A stretch of DNA of 64,000 nucleotides from Orobanche coerulescens (GCA_033398695.1 CM065806.1:46463001-46527000); one strand, 5' to 3'. Counted from the stretch's first letter, positions 1-11,762 are shown. Notes: a model not told the origin generated them from the sequence alone. Made by a program: numbers and translations.

Positions 1-1127
1 TAGTACGGTAATCCAACTCGTTGTCATGCTCATCAACTTGTTTATATGATAATCATAAACTCAAGAACATCATATACAATCCAAAACGAAATCTCAAAGT
101 GAAGAGTAATTACCTTTTTTGAAGGAAAGGATTGATTTCCAAGAATCACCAATGATTTCAAGAACAAAGCTTTACTCCATGATTTCCATCTTTAATCTTG
201 TTAAAGAGGATCATCCCTCAGTGTTTGGGACCTCAAACCTCTCTCTAAAAACTCTCTCTCTCGGTTACAAGGAAGGAATGGACGAAATGCTTCATAACAC
301 CCTTCTGTCCCTTTTTATAATATTCATTATTAGCGTGCGCTAACATCTCATGTTTAGCGTGCGCTACCGCCTTAGCGTGCGCTAACTGACTTTGTTAGCG
401 TGCGCTATCGAAGCCCAGAGGCTACTGCCTTGCTTCGTAAACTAACTTACGTACGTAATGCCCATGCATTAACGTACGTAAAACATCCTGCTTAGCGTAC
501 GCAAGTCATTTATCTTAGCGTGCGCTATCCGAAGTTGACTTGCTACAGTGTTCACCTACCACTCGCCCCCACATTCCGACAGCATCTGGCAAGGATAAGA
601 TTCCTTGTTGACTGATATATAGTTAGCGTGCGCTAAGCCTAATATTTTAGCGTGCGCTAATACTTCAGGACAACAACCGTTGACTTACCAGAACGTGCGC
701 GAAGCGGTAGGGTCCACACGCAGATTCCTTCCGATGCATGCGCACTAGCGACGCTAACCTATAAACGTAGCGTGCGCTAATCACGCGATAGCGTCGTTAT
801 GCATGAATATCGGCGTGCGCTAATAAGGCTATACTTAGCCATTTTCATGATTCTTGTCCAACGTCTCGACATACCAAAAGCGAACATAAGACACACCGAA
901 CACAAACATCGAATCGAATAATATCATCATACGATATACCCAATATCAAAAGTACGACAACACGATACACAATATCCTCAAATGTAGCTATCGACCAAAT
1001 ACGACAATTATACCGATCGATATCTCGGTCCTTTATTTATTTTATCCCTCATGCAGATTTCACGCTGTACAATATAACTCGGATAAAATAATATTAAACA
1101 ACAGTATTAGAAATTCCGGATATTACA
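1..1127 (-). repeat. 3' LTR of LARD-X, partial (cut by window edge)
   Basis: Matches about 6192-7320 almost base for base, including the TATA box and palindrome array. Differences between the copies include several CG to CA or TG changes, for example in the palindrome near 470-490 versus 6660-6680. That is the signature of deaminated methyl-CpG. Sparse differences suggest a fairly recent insertion; I did not compute a divergence. Confidence 0.88.
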
Positions 1128-1165
1128 TTCTACACCCCTTAAAATAAGTTTCGTCCTCGAAACTT
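1128..1165 (-). other. polypurine tract and preceding conserved box of LARD-X
   Basis: On the minus strand this reads a TTTCGAGGACGAAACTT box, then an AAGGGG purine run, then the LTR start TGTAAT. The same box-plus-purine-run arrangement precedes the 3' LTRs at 30745 and 48149, which belong to coding chromovirus-like gypsy elements. This links LARD-X to that lineage. Confidence 0.8.
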
Positions 1166-3582
1166 GCAATCCGTCATAAAACGAACAACCATACTGTTCA
1201 ACCCAAAATATCCCAAAACCATCACGACACTGATCAAACATCACTATTCTGAATAGCCAAAACCGCATACTTACAAATACGCAGGTCGACGATCTCCGGA
1301 GATACTAGCCAGCGTTCTCACTGTACAGTCCCAATACGCTTACAATCACAATTCCACGAGTCTCAACAAAATTATATTATCGTCAGATGAAATAATCTAT
1401 CCGTGACAAATCCTGTTTGCCCGATCGCATGATCAAGTTCCAATTCCGATAAGACGAATAATACACAATACATCTGCGAAACAACTGCCCAAAACAACGA
1501 CACGAATTCCGAAACATCAACACAAAATCCGAATGCTCAGATGATCACCAACAATGATCAACAATCAACCGAATTTATCATCGACATGATAATTTCCAAT
1601 ATGACCAACCAGAGGTCAAAACACAATCGAGAATATCATCAACGTGATAAACTCCAATACGACCAACGAACGATCAACGGAAATCGAGAATACCTTCACA
1701 CGGTAAACTCCAACACTATCAACACAGAACCACAGAAACAGATATACGAAAAAGCAAAATTCTCAAAACGACACACCGATCACATACAGTGGATCTCAAT
1801 AAACATATCCGACTGGCGAACATACCCCTCGGCATATGAACAACCCATCACAAACTGACGAACATACCCAATTCATACAAGGAGTGGGAACGACCACTCA
1901 ATATCCAAAACAACCAGCATGGGGTCACCATCCCCAAATTTGCACTTACAAGGAAATCATTCCAGAATCACTGTGGTAAAATCGCGCTACTACCGTACCA
2001 ATGGAATCACATAGCACATATGTCCCAGTTTCACAAATCCCAAGTTTCCAAAATAATATTATGTGCATGAATCTACAACACGCAACATATTTCTCTTATC
2101 CGATAACTCAACCGATCATCCGTGGATAACCGAACTACCATACTAACGTTCGAATCTCTTTCATCGTACCATACTGATGTACCATCCAGTTCGTGAGTCT
2201 CATTCAGAACTTCACCACGATATGCATTATGCACTAAATGCGTATGTACCTCGATCACATTTTCAAAACCAGTTTGAAATCATATATTCTTGTCACGAAG
2301 ACAATTTTCGAAAGTTCTTTCAAAAATTTCAAAACTAAAAACATAAATTTTGGTAAGACCACAAAATCAATTTTCGAAAAATTAACTTGGCTCGATGGTG
2401 CCAAGTATTTGATAACAGTTTCCTTCGAATCCACACGATTTCGAAGTTTTAAAATGAAAAGTATGCGAATGCTCGACTATATCCATACTCATGTATACCA
2501 ATTCGGTTCGTCACCAATATCCACTGATATTCCATCGGAAAACCACACGATCGAGTTCCAAAATCTCAATATATAAATTCCGACTAAACTCCTTTTCCAC
2601 ACATGACTCATATCGTCAACCATTTACCCATTCTGGATCACCTCAAATATGATATGACAAAACGTTGAAACAAATCAACAAATCAAACACGGTGAAAGAC
2701 TTCCCGAGAAATTCCATTTGTACAAGTAAACCAAAGCCTCGAAAGGCGGAAATAACATAGGTAAACGATTGGTAAAGTGTTTTACAAGTCTCGGGAGTTT
2801 TAAGGAAACAGAAAAGCCGTTTGAAACATTAGGGTCTCAACCCGTAACTCGTTCCGCATTACAAGAAGTTTAAAAAGTAGAAAACCCTTTTTCGAACCCA
2901 AGTCCTGAGTTATAAAACCATTTCAAAATCAATTGGGTCTCGGCCCAAAATCATTTTCCGTAAAACATCCGTAAGACATTCATTTTGAAAAGTATCATTT
3001 TCAAATGATCAAAAGCAATTCATATATCTCAAAATGAATTAACATGTTATATGTTCTTCTCAACCATGCACAATATTTCTCCCAAATGCACAATTCTGTT
3101 CCAAAATCTAACCAACATACTGATTCTCAAAATTATAACTCCTCAAGATCATCAATCCTGTCCCAACTCTGTCACCTTATATTGTAACGCATAATATCTG
3201 CTGAATCTCAAAACGTATAAACTTAGAACGGCAATAAATCTCAACAAAATTCAAAAATCCAAATACTTACAGATCGTGAAGCCGATAATTCCCCGTGATA
3301 CTGGCTCATGTCTCGACTCAAGAAAATACTCGACACAGATATTTTCAAAACACACGTTTGTCAAATTGGTTCGATTCAAGAACACAATACATCTCATTCC
3401 AGAGAATCTCGTTAACACCATTTGGAAAAGTTATAACAAGCCCAGTACGATACTGGCAAATCCGATAACGCACAAGCCTGAGTGAACAACAAAGACTCAC
3501 GGCTCTAATATTTGTCAATCGACAACTCGAATGACGCGACAAAAACAGAACCAACTCGACCCAAATGCCTAGGTTTTCTCAA

Positions 3583-3599
3583 CCTAAGCTCCGATACCA
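3583..3599 (-). other. primer-binding site of LARD-X (tRNA-iMet type)
   Basis: The minus strand reads TGGTATCGGAGCTTAGG five bases after the LTR end. This is the usual plant retrotransposon site complementary to the 3' end of initiator tRNA-Met. Confidence 0.85.
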
Positions 3600-4565
3600 T
3601 ATTCTGTAACACCCCCAGATTTAACCGGAAATATTACAGCGCCGTGGGCCCCGAGATGGAACCCACAAGGCTAAAAGAAATTTTCACAAACATTTACAAA
3701 TGCCCGAGAGGCCAACGACGGTACTCTCTTTAAAAATTCACAAAGACTTATAAAATCCATTTATAAGAAAAACCGTCGTAAAACTCATTTGAAATCGCAA
3801 GGCCAAACAGCCGATACTCAAAAGTTTAGAAAACGATTTCCAAAGTAACCTCAGTTACCAGATACCAAAAGTGCGTCTCAAAATACTCACGCAGCGGAAA
3901 AAAGACCAACCAAAACGATACTCTAGTAGCGGAAAACAAGAACCAAACAAGAAACTCAATGAACAGAACATGTCCTAGCCAGTATCCTCCGGGAAGCTCA
4001 TCTCTTCACGACCGCTACAAGCTCGATACTCCGAGAACCTAAAAGAAATCCTACGACGGGGTCAGCCATAATATCCAACAATGATAACCGTCACATCACA
4101 TTAATAATAACATACCAATGAGAATACAACATAAGAATACGACCAACGTAATCTTTACTTACTCAAGAAATTCTCATCAGAATAACCATTATCACATTTC
4201 ACATCCTGTACTCGATTAACCAATAAACTCGAACATAATATCTGTATTGTACCTCAAACAATACTCAAGATCCTCAAACTATCAGAACCAACTCACGATA
4301 CGGAAATCTACCATATCTGACCAATACGATCCATCGAATAATATCAACAAATCCCAAGACGGTAACCGATTGTCCACCAAAGACAAGACCAAAGAAAATA
4401 TGGAACATACCTCGAGATATGATGTGCCACGATAATCATATCAGTCTAATCCGAGATCAGAACAATGCAATACGGACAACGTCCTAACACAAGACCTACA
4501 AATGCATACTCATATGACCATGTCAATATGATCACAACAATAACAATCATGTATACTCAATGGAA

Positions 4566-4890
4566 ATCCGACGATCCAGCGCCCTCAGCATAGATCCCTT
4601 TGTTGATCCTATCAGATCAACATAAGGTGGATAACTAACAATACACATGTGAACAACAACACATGATAAAATCAATGATGCGAATTCACAAGATTCCATC
4701 AACACAATACTGGTAATCCAACGATCCAACGCCCTCAGCATAGATCCCCATGATGATCCCGTCGAACCAACGCATGGTGGAAAACCTGTCCAACGATCCA
4801 GCGCCCTCAGCATAGATCCCCATGATGATCCCGTCGAACCAACGCATGGTGGACATTCGATCCAGCGCCCTCAGCATAGATCCTCATAAT
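4566..4890 (-). repeat. tandem repeats inside the LARD-X LTR
   Basis: Four copies of a unit that starts near CGATCCAGCGCCCTCAGC and continues with an ATAGATCC segment. The spacing is irregular, with the last three copies closest together. A comparable two-copy block sits in the LTR of the plus-strand gypsy element at about 49770-49900. Confidence 0.75.
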
Positions 4891-6501
4891 CCCATCGGAT
4901 TATTTACACAACATAAACAACACAATATGCATACACATATGCAAATCAACACGTTCATCAACATGAACAACATAACATGCCAGACAAAATGACAATTTAC
5001 TAGGACGACTTCATGTTCAACAACATGAAAGAAAATGTACGAGACCAAAATAAATAACATAAAACCGTGACCAATATGGAATACTTGCCCCGAGTCCTTC
5101 GGGAGCAACCTCGATGTCCAATCATCACCGACGATTATCCTCAAAGCTCGGCGATCCAAACGTACAATGAACTATAGATACTCATATCTTCGTCTTTATT
5201 ATAATGTAACCTCGATACTCGAAGTTACCAATAACTGAGATAAAGCATATACATTATGATTTACCTCCCAGAATCGAAAGAACGATATGCGATCCGAATA
5301 CCCAGAGTTCACAATAATAATCATCGCTATATGCATTATAAACGAAATGAAACTGAAACCATTCATTAAATATTATAACTGAGCAAGTAATAACTTGCCT
5401 CGATACCGATACCACGAAGCTGCTGCCGAACACATTGCCTTTGTCTACGAGCTCCTCATCCCCGATCAAAAGCAATACAATGGACATACTCGAACACGAC
5501 CGCAATATCTGGTTATAATCACCGGTCAACAATCTCAACCTATCGAAGAAATCAAATAACACATATCCGATAACAATCATCAACTGACAAAACTAACCAA
5601 TCGAACTCAACGGTTCAACACAACCTCGAATAAACACAGTCAGAACCAACCAAGTCAAACCATCACGAATTCCTAATCAAAACACAAAAATACTGCACTA
5701 TCTGCCTACTTAGCGCACGTTAATCACCTAACGTAGCGTGCGCTAAGTTGCTCCCGTTAGCGCGCGCTAGGCAGTAAACGTAGCGTGCGCTAATGCTGTG
5801 CAGTGGCATGCATATCAAGCATCGTCTAACACTTCCATCATGACAATGATCAACTCATCTCGAGATTAAGGATTTCATAACAATCATGACATATAATTTA
5901 ATAGCTCTTCAAGAACACGAATTATCCAAATTCACGTTCATGATCCATAAAATGATAAAATCCGATGTGTTCTAACATCTAAAAATCCTTATTCATCATG
6001 TTCTTCGACATACAATTCATATAACTTCAAGAATCACAGTAGCATCACCATAATCGTTACCATACGAAGTAACCAACGACAAAACATCAAAAATACGAAT
6101 TGAAGAAGGGAATTACATCAACATATATCTTGAATTCCATCCAAAACCATACGAAACATATCAATATTCATATATTGATAACAACACTAACTTAGTACGG
6201 TAATCGACTCGTTGTCATGCTCATTAACTTGTTTATATGATAATCATCAACTCAAGAACATCATATACAATCCAAAACGAAATCTCAAAGTGAAGAGTAA
6301 TTACCTTTTTTGAAGGAAAGGATTGATTTCCAAGAATCACCAATGATTTCAAGAACAAAGCTTTACTCCATGATTTCCATCTTTAATCTTGTTAAAGAGG
6401 ATCATCCCTCAGTGTTTGGGACCTCAAACCTCTCTCTAAAAACTCTCTCTCTCGGTTACAAGGAAGGAATGGACGAAATGCTTCATAACACCCTTCTGTC
6501 C

Positions 6502-6513
6502 CTTTTTATAATA
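6502..6513 (-). promoter_or_regulatory. TATA box of the LARD-X LTR
   Basis: The minus strand reads TATTATAAAAAGG a few bases downstream of the first palindrome of the array. The same site is at about 311-322 in the other LTR. The position matches a U3 core promoter. Confidence 0.55.
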
Positions 6514-6519
6514 TTCATT

Positions 6520-7013
6520 ATTAGCGTGCGCTAACATCTCATGTTTAGCGTGCGCTACCGCCTTAGCGTGCGCTAACTGACTTTGTTAGCGTGCGCTATC
6601 GAAGCCCAGAGGCTACTGCCTTTCTTCATAAACTAACTTACGTACGTAATGCCCATGCATTAACATACGTAAAATATCCTGCTTAGCGTACGCAAGTCAT
6701 TTATCTTAGCGTGCGCTATCCGAAGTTGACTTGCTACAGTGTTCACCTACCACTCGCCCCCACATTCCGACAGCATCTGGCAAGGATAAGATTCCTTGTT
6801 GACTGATATATAGTTAGCGTGCGCTAAGCCTAATATTTTAGCGTGCGCTAATACTTCAGGACAACAACCGTTGGCTTACCAGCGTGCGCAAGCGGTAGGG
6901 TCCACGCAGATTCCTTCCGATGCATGCGCACTAGCGTCGCTAACCTATAAACGTGGCGTGCGCTAATCACCGCGATAGCGTGCGTTATGCATGAATATCG
7001 GCGTGCGCTAATA
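6520..7013 (-). promoter_or_regulatory. TTAGCGTGCGCTAA palindrome array upstream of the LTR TATA box
   Basis: About a dozen exact or near copies of the 14-bp palindrome TTAGCGTGCGCTAA in some 500 bp, with a few TTACGTACGTAA variants. The other LTR has the same array at 329-823, and a further four copies lie at 5709-5793. Spacing is irregular, so this is not a simple tandem repeat. Located in U3 immediately upstream of the TATA box; inferred to be a protein-binding promoter module. Confidence 0.7.
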
Positions 7014-7320
7014 AGGCTATACTTAGCCATTTTCCGCAGATTCTTGTCCAACGTCTCGACATACCAAAAGCGAACATAAGACACACCGAACACAAACACT
7101 GAATCGATAATATCATCATACGATATACCCAATATCAAAAGTACGACAACCTGATACACAATATCCTCAAATGTAACTGTCGACCAAATACGACAATTAT
7201 ACCGATACTGATATCTCAGTCCTTTATTTATTTTATCCCTACTGTACAGATTTCACGCTGTACAATATAACTCGGATAAAATAATATTAAACAACAGTAA
7301 TAGAAATTCCGGATATTACA

Positions 7321-8567
7321 GGTAACACGCCGCTTTGAAGATATCGGATTATAGGCTGCATCCATACTTGCGGTTCTGATTGCTCGGCTGCCTGGACTTC
7401 GGCCATTTCTAGGGCTGATGATGCATGGTATCCTATGCTGACCTCGTCCATATGTTCGGCTCCGGAGCTGGATGCGAGTTTGGCCAAGGAGTCGGCTTGG
7501 ACGTTCTCGGTTCGGGGGATGTGTTGTATATTTCCCCAAAAATCTTGCAGCCGGGTCCGCACCAGGCTGAGGTACTTGACCAGTTTGGGCTCCTTGGCCT
7601 CATATTTGCCCTTAATTTGGTTTACCACCAATTGAGAATCACTCAAGACAGCGAGGCGAGTGAGACCGAGGGAGGTCGCCATTTCCAGACCGGCCAGAAG
7701 GGCTTCATATTCTGCTTCATTGTTAGTGTCCGGAAAACCTAGGCGAATGGCCGAGCAGAACAATTGTTGATCGGGACTGACGAGGACTATTCCTGCACCT
7801 GCCCGGTCTGCAGTTGACGACCTGTCTACATAGAGTGACCACTCCTCTGATCGGTCATTCTCTTGTGTGATTGGTGGTGTGAACTCCGCGATGAAATCTG
7901 CCAGGGCCTGACCATTTATAGCAGTGCGTGATTCGAAAGTCAAGTCAAACTGTCCGAGCTCGACGGCCCATTTGATCATTCGGCCGGACACGTCAGGTCG
8001 GTGCATGACTTGTTTTAAGGGGTAGTTTGTTAAGACAACTACCTGATGTTCCAGAAAGTAGGGTCTCAACTTTCGGGACGCCATTATGACCGCATAGGCC
8101 AGCTTTTCCATCGGGGCGTATCTGAGCTCGGCATCATGAAGGGCCTGACTAACATAATAGATCGGATGTTGAACTGTATTTTCCGTCCGGATGAGAGTAG
8201 CGCTGATTGCGGAGTTTAACACCGCGAGATATAAGTAGAGAGGTTCTCCTGGGGCCGGTCGTTGTATGATTGGTGCTTCTGCTAAGACCTCCTTGATGGC
8301 CTCAAAGGCTCTTTGGCAAGGGTCGGTCCACTGGAAATCTTTGTTCTTTTTTATTGCCTCAAAGAAAGGTTTGCATTTATTGGTTGAGCGAGAGATAAAG
8401 CGACTTAGCGTTAGGCTCTGCACCTTTTTGACCGAATTTAGTGGGACAAGTTCGGTTACTGCCCTGATTTTATCGGGGTTGGCTTCAATTCCTCTTTGTC
8501 TTACCATATAGCCGAGGAATTTTCCGGAGCCGACCCCAAATGAACACTTATTTGGATTTAACTTCAT
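7321..8567 (-). pseudogene. RT thumb, RNase H and second (archaeal-type) RNase H of the Tat-lineage element
   Basis: The frame begins with the RT C-terminal KLNPNKCSFGVGSGKFLGYMV. It runs through an RNase H-like region (ISATLIRTE, PIYYVSQALHDAELRY, MIKWAVELGQFDLTFE). It then enters a second RNase H: WSLYVDRSSTADRAGAGIVL, EAEYEALLAGLEMA, VLSDSQLVVNQIKG and VQADSLAKLAS. The duplicated RNase H is typical of Tat-lineage elements. The reading frame runs straight into the LARD-X junction at 7320/7321 after IIRYLQSGVLP, where integrase would normally follow. Confidence 0.88.
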
Positions 8568-9123
8568 CTTGTACTTCGCAAAATCGCAAACATTTTATTG
8601 AGGTCATTTACATGGTCGGCTAAACGCAAAGATTTTACTAACATATCATCTACATAGACCTCCATCGTATGACCTATCAAGCTATTGAACATTTTATTTA
8701 CCAGGCATTGATAGGTTGCGCCGGCGTTTTTGAGTCCAAAAGGCATCATTCGGGATGCATCGGGATCGGATTATATCCGGAGTATGCATCCATAAAACTC
8801 ATCAGCTCATGCCCGACCGTTGCGTCCACCATATAGTCAATGTGGGACAGGGGATAACTATCTTTTGGGCAGGCTCTATTTAGATCAGAGAAGTCAATAC
8901 AGAGCCTCCACAGCCCGGTCGGCTTTTTCACCAGGACCGGGTTGGCTACCCAGGTCGGGTATCTGGCTTCCCGGATGAACTCGTTGTCTATCAGCTTCTC
9001 CACTTCCTCTTCTAGCCCCTTCTGCCGTTCAGGCCCCATTTTCCCCCGCTTCTGTATAACCGGTCTTGAATTGGGGTTAATATTCAGCCGGTGGCACGCG
9101 AATTCCGGGTCAATCCCAGGCAT
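8564..9123 (-). pseudogene. reverse transcriptase domain of the Tat-lineage element
   Basis: Reverse transcribes the element RNA. Residues from 9123 carry the conserved blocks KLIDNEFIREARYPTWVANP, WRLCIDFSDLNRACPKD and FMDAYSGYN. The segment linking this to MMPFGLKNAGATYQ (8749) is missing, and the frame changes there, so a short deletion has removed part of the palm. The catalytic YVDDMLVKS motif is present near 8655. The frame breaks again near 8565, where the text continues as MKLNPNKCSFGV. Confidence 0.88.
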
Positions 9124-9499
9124 GTCCGAATGGGTTCATGCAAAGACGTCCAAATTCTATCTCAGGTGGAAGATTAGCTCAGAGCGGATCGGCTCTTGGA
9201 GGTTGTGGCCGATCCTGAGCTGTCGGACGAGGTTAGATGTATCCATGTCGACCTGGTCTAGCTCTTCTGTCGGCTCAGCGTGGTGGATTTTTCTTTTCGG
9301 ATTCTGGTACCGTGGGTCGATAGGATCCTCCTCCAGGATCGTCTCTTTCCCTGGCCTGCGGCCTCGGTCCGCATCCCAATCAATTTCCATTTCGAGGGCT
9401 TGAGGGCCCCCGGAACCTTCGGCCTCCTGTTCGAGCCGTGCGTCTTCTCCCAGCTGTCCGGATCTGGTGGCTCCCATTTTTCCGGTGTGCTTCTCGGGG

Positions 9500-9979
9500 A
9501 GCCCTCTGCGGCGTTTATTTCGCGCGCCCGGATGCTGAGATTGCATTCCCGGGCGGCCTTTTGATCTCCCCTATGTACCCCGACGCCGTCCGGGGTGGGG
9601 AACTTCATGCATAGGTGATAAGTGGACTGAGCGGCCCTCAGCCTCGACATCACAGGTCGGACTATGATGGCGTTGTAGTCGCTGTGCACGTCGATGATCT
9701 TAAAAGTAGTGATCATCGTTCTCTTGATCGACCCCTGACCAAATTCTAGGGCGAGGTCGATTTCTCCCAATGGTGAGGTGCGGCAGTTGGCAAAACCCTT
9801 GATGTCCTCGTGGAGGGTCTGACGTAGGATTGGTCTATACTCATCCTGCAAAGGGTATGAAGGTAGATGATGTTAGCATAGGCCCCAGAGTCTACCAACA
9901 CTCGGTGTACCGGGATCCCCATTATGGGCAGAGTGATGACAAGGGCATCAGAATGGGGATGATCTAAACCATCGGCATC
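9500..9979 (-). pseudogene. aspartic protease region of the Tat-lineage element
   Basis: After the gag stop the translated minus strand shows the retroviral-type active site in VHRVLVDSGAYANIIYL (Asp-Ser-Gly, around 9910). From 9851 the frame changes and continues with the C-terminal protease features DYNAIIVRP and STYHLCMKFPTPDGVG, then GDQKAAREC. The protease would process Gag-Pol. At least one frameshift separates the active site from the C-terminal half. Confidence 0.75.
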
Positions 9980-11731
9980 TCACTCTTCGAAAGTGACTGC
10001 CAGCTGGGGATTTTTGGGGGTTTCTTCCGCCACTGATAGAAATCCCTCGGGTCGGCGCTCTATCCGCTGGTAAGAGGTGGTGGCCTCTCGAATGGAGGCC
10101 TTCTTCTGTCGCTTTGATTGGTGATCGTCAACCTCGGCCGTTCCCATGATAGTGAGAATTTCCCGGGGAGACTTAGGGGCTGGAGGCACCCGATCGCTTT
10201 TGGCTTTTGCCGGATCGGCCCGATCCTGGCGATCCCAGGGTGGGTTCCGGGTAAATCGCCTCAAGCCGGTATCATCGCATACCGCAATCAGCGCAGCGAA
10301 AAGGTCCCGGCACTGTTCGGTGTTATGACCCACCGATTCGTGATATTTACAAAAGCGGGTCTGATCCATATCCTTTTGATCTTTGTAGATCGGCCGAGGA
10401 ACTGAGAGCAAATTCTTGTCTTTGATCTGATCAAATATGGCCGCGACCCCGACGGAGTATATCTCAGCAAAGCTGGCCATGAGCTCGGGCCTACGCTCCC
10501 GATAGTTTTGGGTTGATGGGGCTGTTGAAGAGGAGGCAGGTGCCTTATTATCCCGGCGGGGTTCTTGGCGGGCCTCTCTATAGTCATGCCTGTCCTCTTT
10601 CTTTTCATACGACCATTTCTGGTCGGAGGGCATGACTAGAACCGGTGCCGGCATAGCTTCCTAGGCAGCAATATGGGAGCTGGCGCGCTCCAATAATTCT
10701 TGATAGGTGTGGGGAACATTCTGGCACAACGTCCAGCGAAAAAAAGAATTTTTAAGGAGGCCGGCCTGAGCAATAATGGCCAGCACGTCGTCTGACATGG
10801 GTTCCGTCTCCAATATCCGTTTATTAAAACGAGATATATAATCTTTAAGGGACTCGTTTGGCCCCTGTATGACGGAGGCAATGGAGGATCGCGGGGCGAC
10901 TCGCACCAGAGATCCCATGAAATGGGATCGGAACGTCCCTGTGAGCTGAGCCTTTGTCTGAATGGAATGGTGGGGCAGCGTTCGATACCATCTCTGGGCC
11001 CTTTCTCCCAGAGTCAAGGAGAACATCTGGCATCGAAATGCGTCTTGAGACCCATGTAGGTCCATCAAGGAATTGTAATGTCCGAGATGAGCATTGGGTT
11101 CGTTCTCCCCGTTGTGTGGCGGAATTTGAGGGATCTTAAACTTCTCCGGGAGGGGTTCCGCCAAAACACTGGGGGCTAAGGGGCTCTCCTGGCTGTTAAG
11201 CCATTCCGAACTTTGGGATGGCTGAAGTTGTTTGTTTTCAAGCTCCGTAAGGCGTCTTTTGAGGAACTCGATCTCACTCGAGTTGTCGCCTGGAGTTTGA
11301 GGTAGTGCTTGCGTCGGGATTGGGGACTGGCGGGGATCCTTTTCTTCTTTACGGCTCTGACTTTGAGTAGTAGGCACTGGCACCACCTTTTCGACTTTCT
11401 TCCCTGCCCCCAGTCGATCGAAAACTGATGAGGGGCGAGAAAACCGACTTTTTCGAGAGGGATGAGAGCTTTCTCCGTGGCTTTCCGCCCCTTCCTCGAC
11501 GACTCGAGAGACGGCCCTCTTTTTATCCCGTCTAGAGGCGGTTGGGCTAGTCGTCTGAGACTCCGCCTCCGCTTGATCTTCTGATTTCTGAAGGGTTCCG
11601 CCTCTAGTGACCCGCGCCATGAGGGCGGCCATGCCCTGATGAAACGCCAGATGTTTGAAGCATTCCGCCACCTTGCGGAGGTTTTCTTCCTCCGTGGTGG
11701 GCTGAGGATTTTTAGAGCTTTCGTGAGACAT
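9980..11731 (-). pseudogene. gag of the Tat-lineage gypsy element
   Basis: Gag forms the retrotransposon particle and binds its RNA. The ATG at 11731 opens a frame of about 356 codons. It has a charged N-terminal region, a Leu/Glu-rich segment, then a Gag core recognisable from SLTLGERAQRWYRTLP and the LKDYISRFNKR stretch. The frame hits one in-frame TAG near 10661 and then continues in the same frame to about 9980. This second part carries a zinc-knuckle-like CKYHESVGHNTEQC motif and Arg-rich flanks. A single-base change could explain the TAG, but it makes the copy a pseudogene. The protease frame follows after another stop. Confidence 0.85.
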
Positions 11732-11762
11732 CTCCGTGAAAAATGGTTTTTTATCGGAGCTT

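Larger units (their letters stand above)
1128..3604 (-). other. non-coding interior of LARD-X
   Basis: Lies between the polypurine tract at the 3' LTR and the primer-binding site at the 5' LTR. It is AT-rich, with only short ORFs (the longest about 112 codons) that lack retroviral motifs. I see nothing coding here. Confidence 0.75.
1..7320 (-). mobile_element. LARD-X: non-autonomous giant-LTR retrotransposon (gypsy-type), left end outside window
   Basis: Positions 1-1127 and about 6192-7320 are near-identical direct repeats, and both end at the same bases (..GGATATTACA). On the minus strand the order is 5' LTR (7320 to 3605), primer-binding site, an interior of about 2.5 kb, polypurine tract, then 3' LTR (1127 and beyond the left edge). 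LTR termini are TGTAATATCC...GGTGTTACA. The interior has no ORF resembling gag, protease, RT or integrase, so the element must be mobilised by enzymes from another element. The giant LTR and non-coding interior fit the LARD class. It interrupts the Tat-type pol reading frame that starts at 7321. A target duplication cannot be tested because the left end lies outside the window. Confidence 0.85.
3605..7320 (-). repeat. 5' LTR of LARD-X (3,716 bp)
   Basis: The right end, 7320, is the minus-strand TGTAATATCC start. The left end, 3605, is the minus-strand GGTGTTACA end, directly followed by the primer-binding site. It contains a tandem block (4566-4890), a small palindrome cluster (5709-5793), a TATA-like box (6502-6513) and the main palindrome array (6520-7013). 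The 74-codon ORF at 6310-6534, repeated at 119-343, lies just downstream of the minus-strand TATA box but on the opposite strand, so it is not a credible gene. Confidence 0.85.

Noticed and set aside
119..343. 74-codon ORF repeated exactly at 6310-6534
   Set aside because: Both copies lie in the two LTRs of LARD-X, on the strand opposite to LTR transcription; no domain. Duplication is explained by the LTRs.
3583..3599. Possible tRNA-Met gene
   Set aside because: Only the short sequence complementary to a tRNA 3' end is present; it is a primer-binding site. The same holds at 53689, 57353 and 61460.
6520..7013. Repeated TTAGCGTGCGCTAA words considered as a CRISPR-like or simple tandem array
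   Set aside because: Spacing is irregular, the words are short palindromes and the setting is a plant LTR promoter; no CRISPR features.
8942..9564. Plus-strand ORFs of 153 and 94 codons
   Set aside because: Shadows of the minus-strand RT and protease region of the Tat-lineage element.
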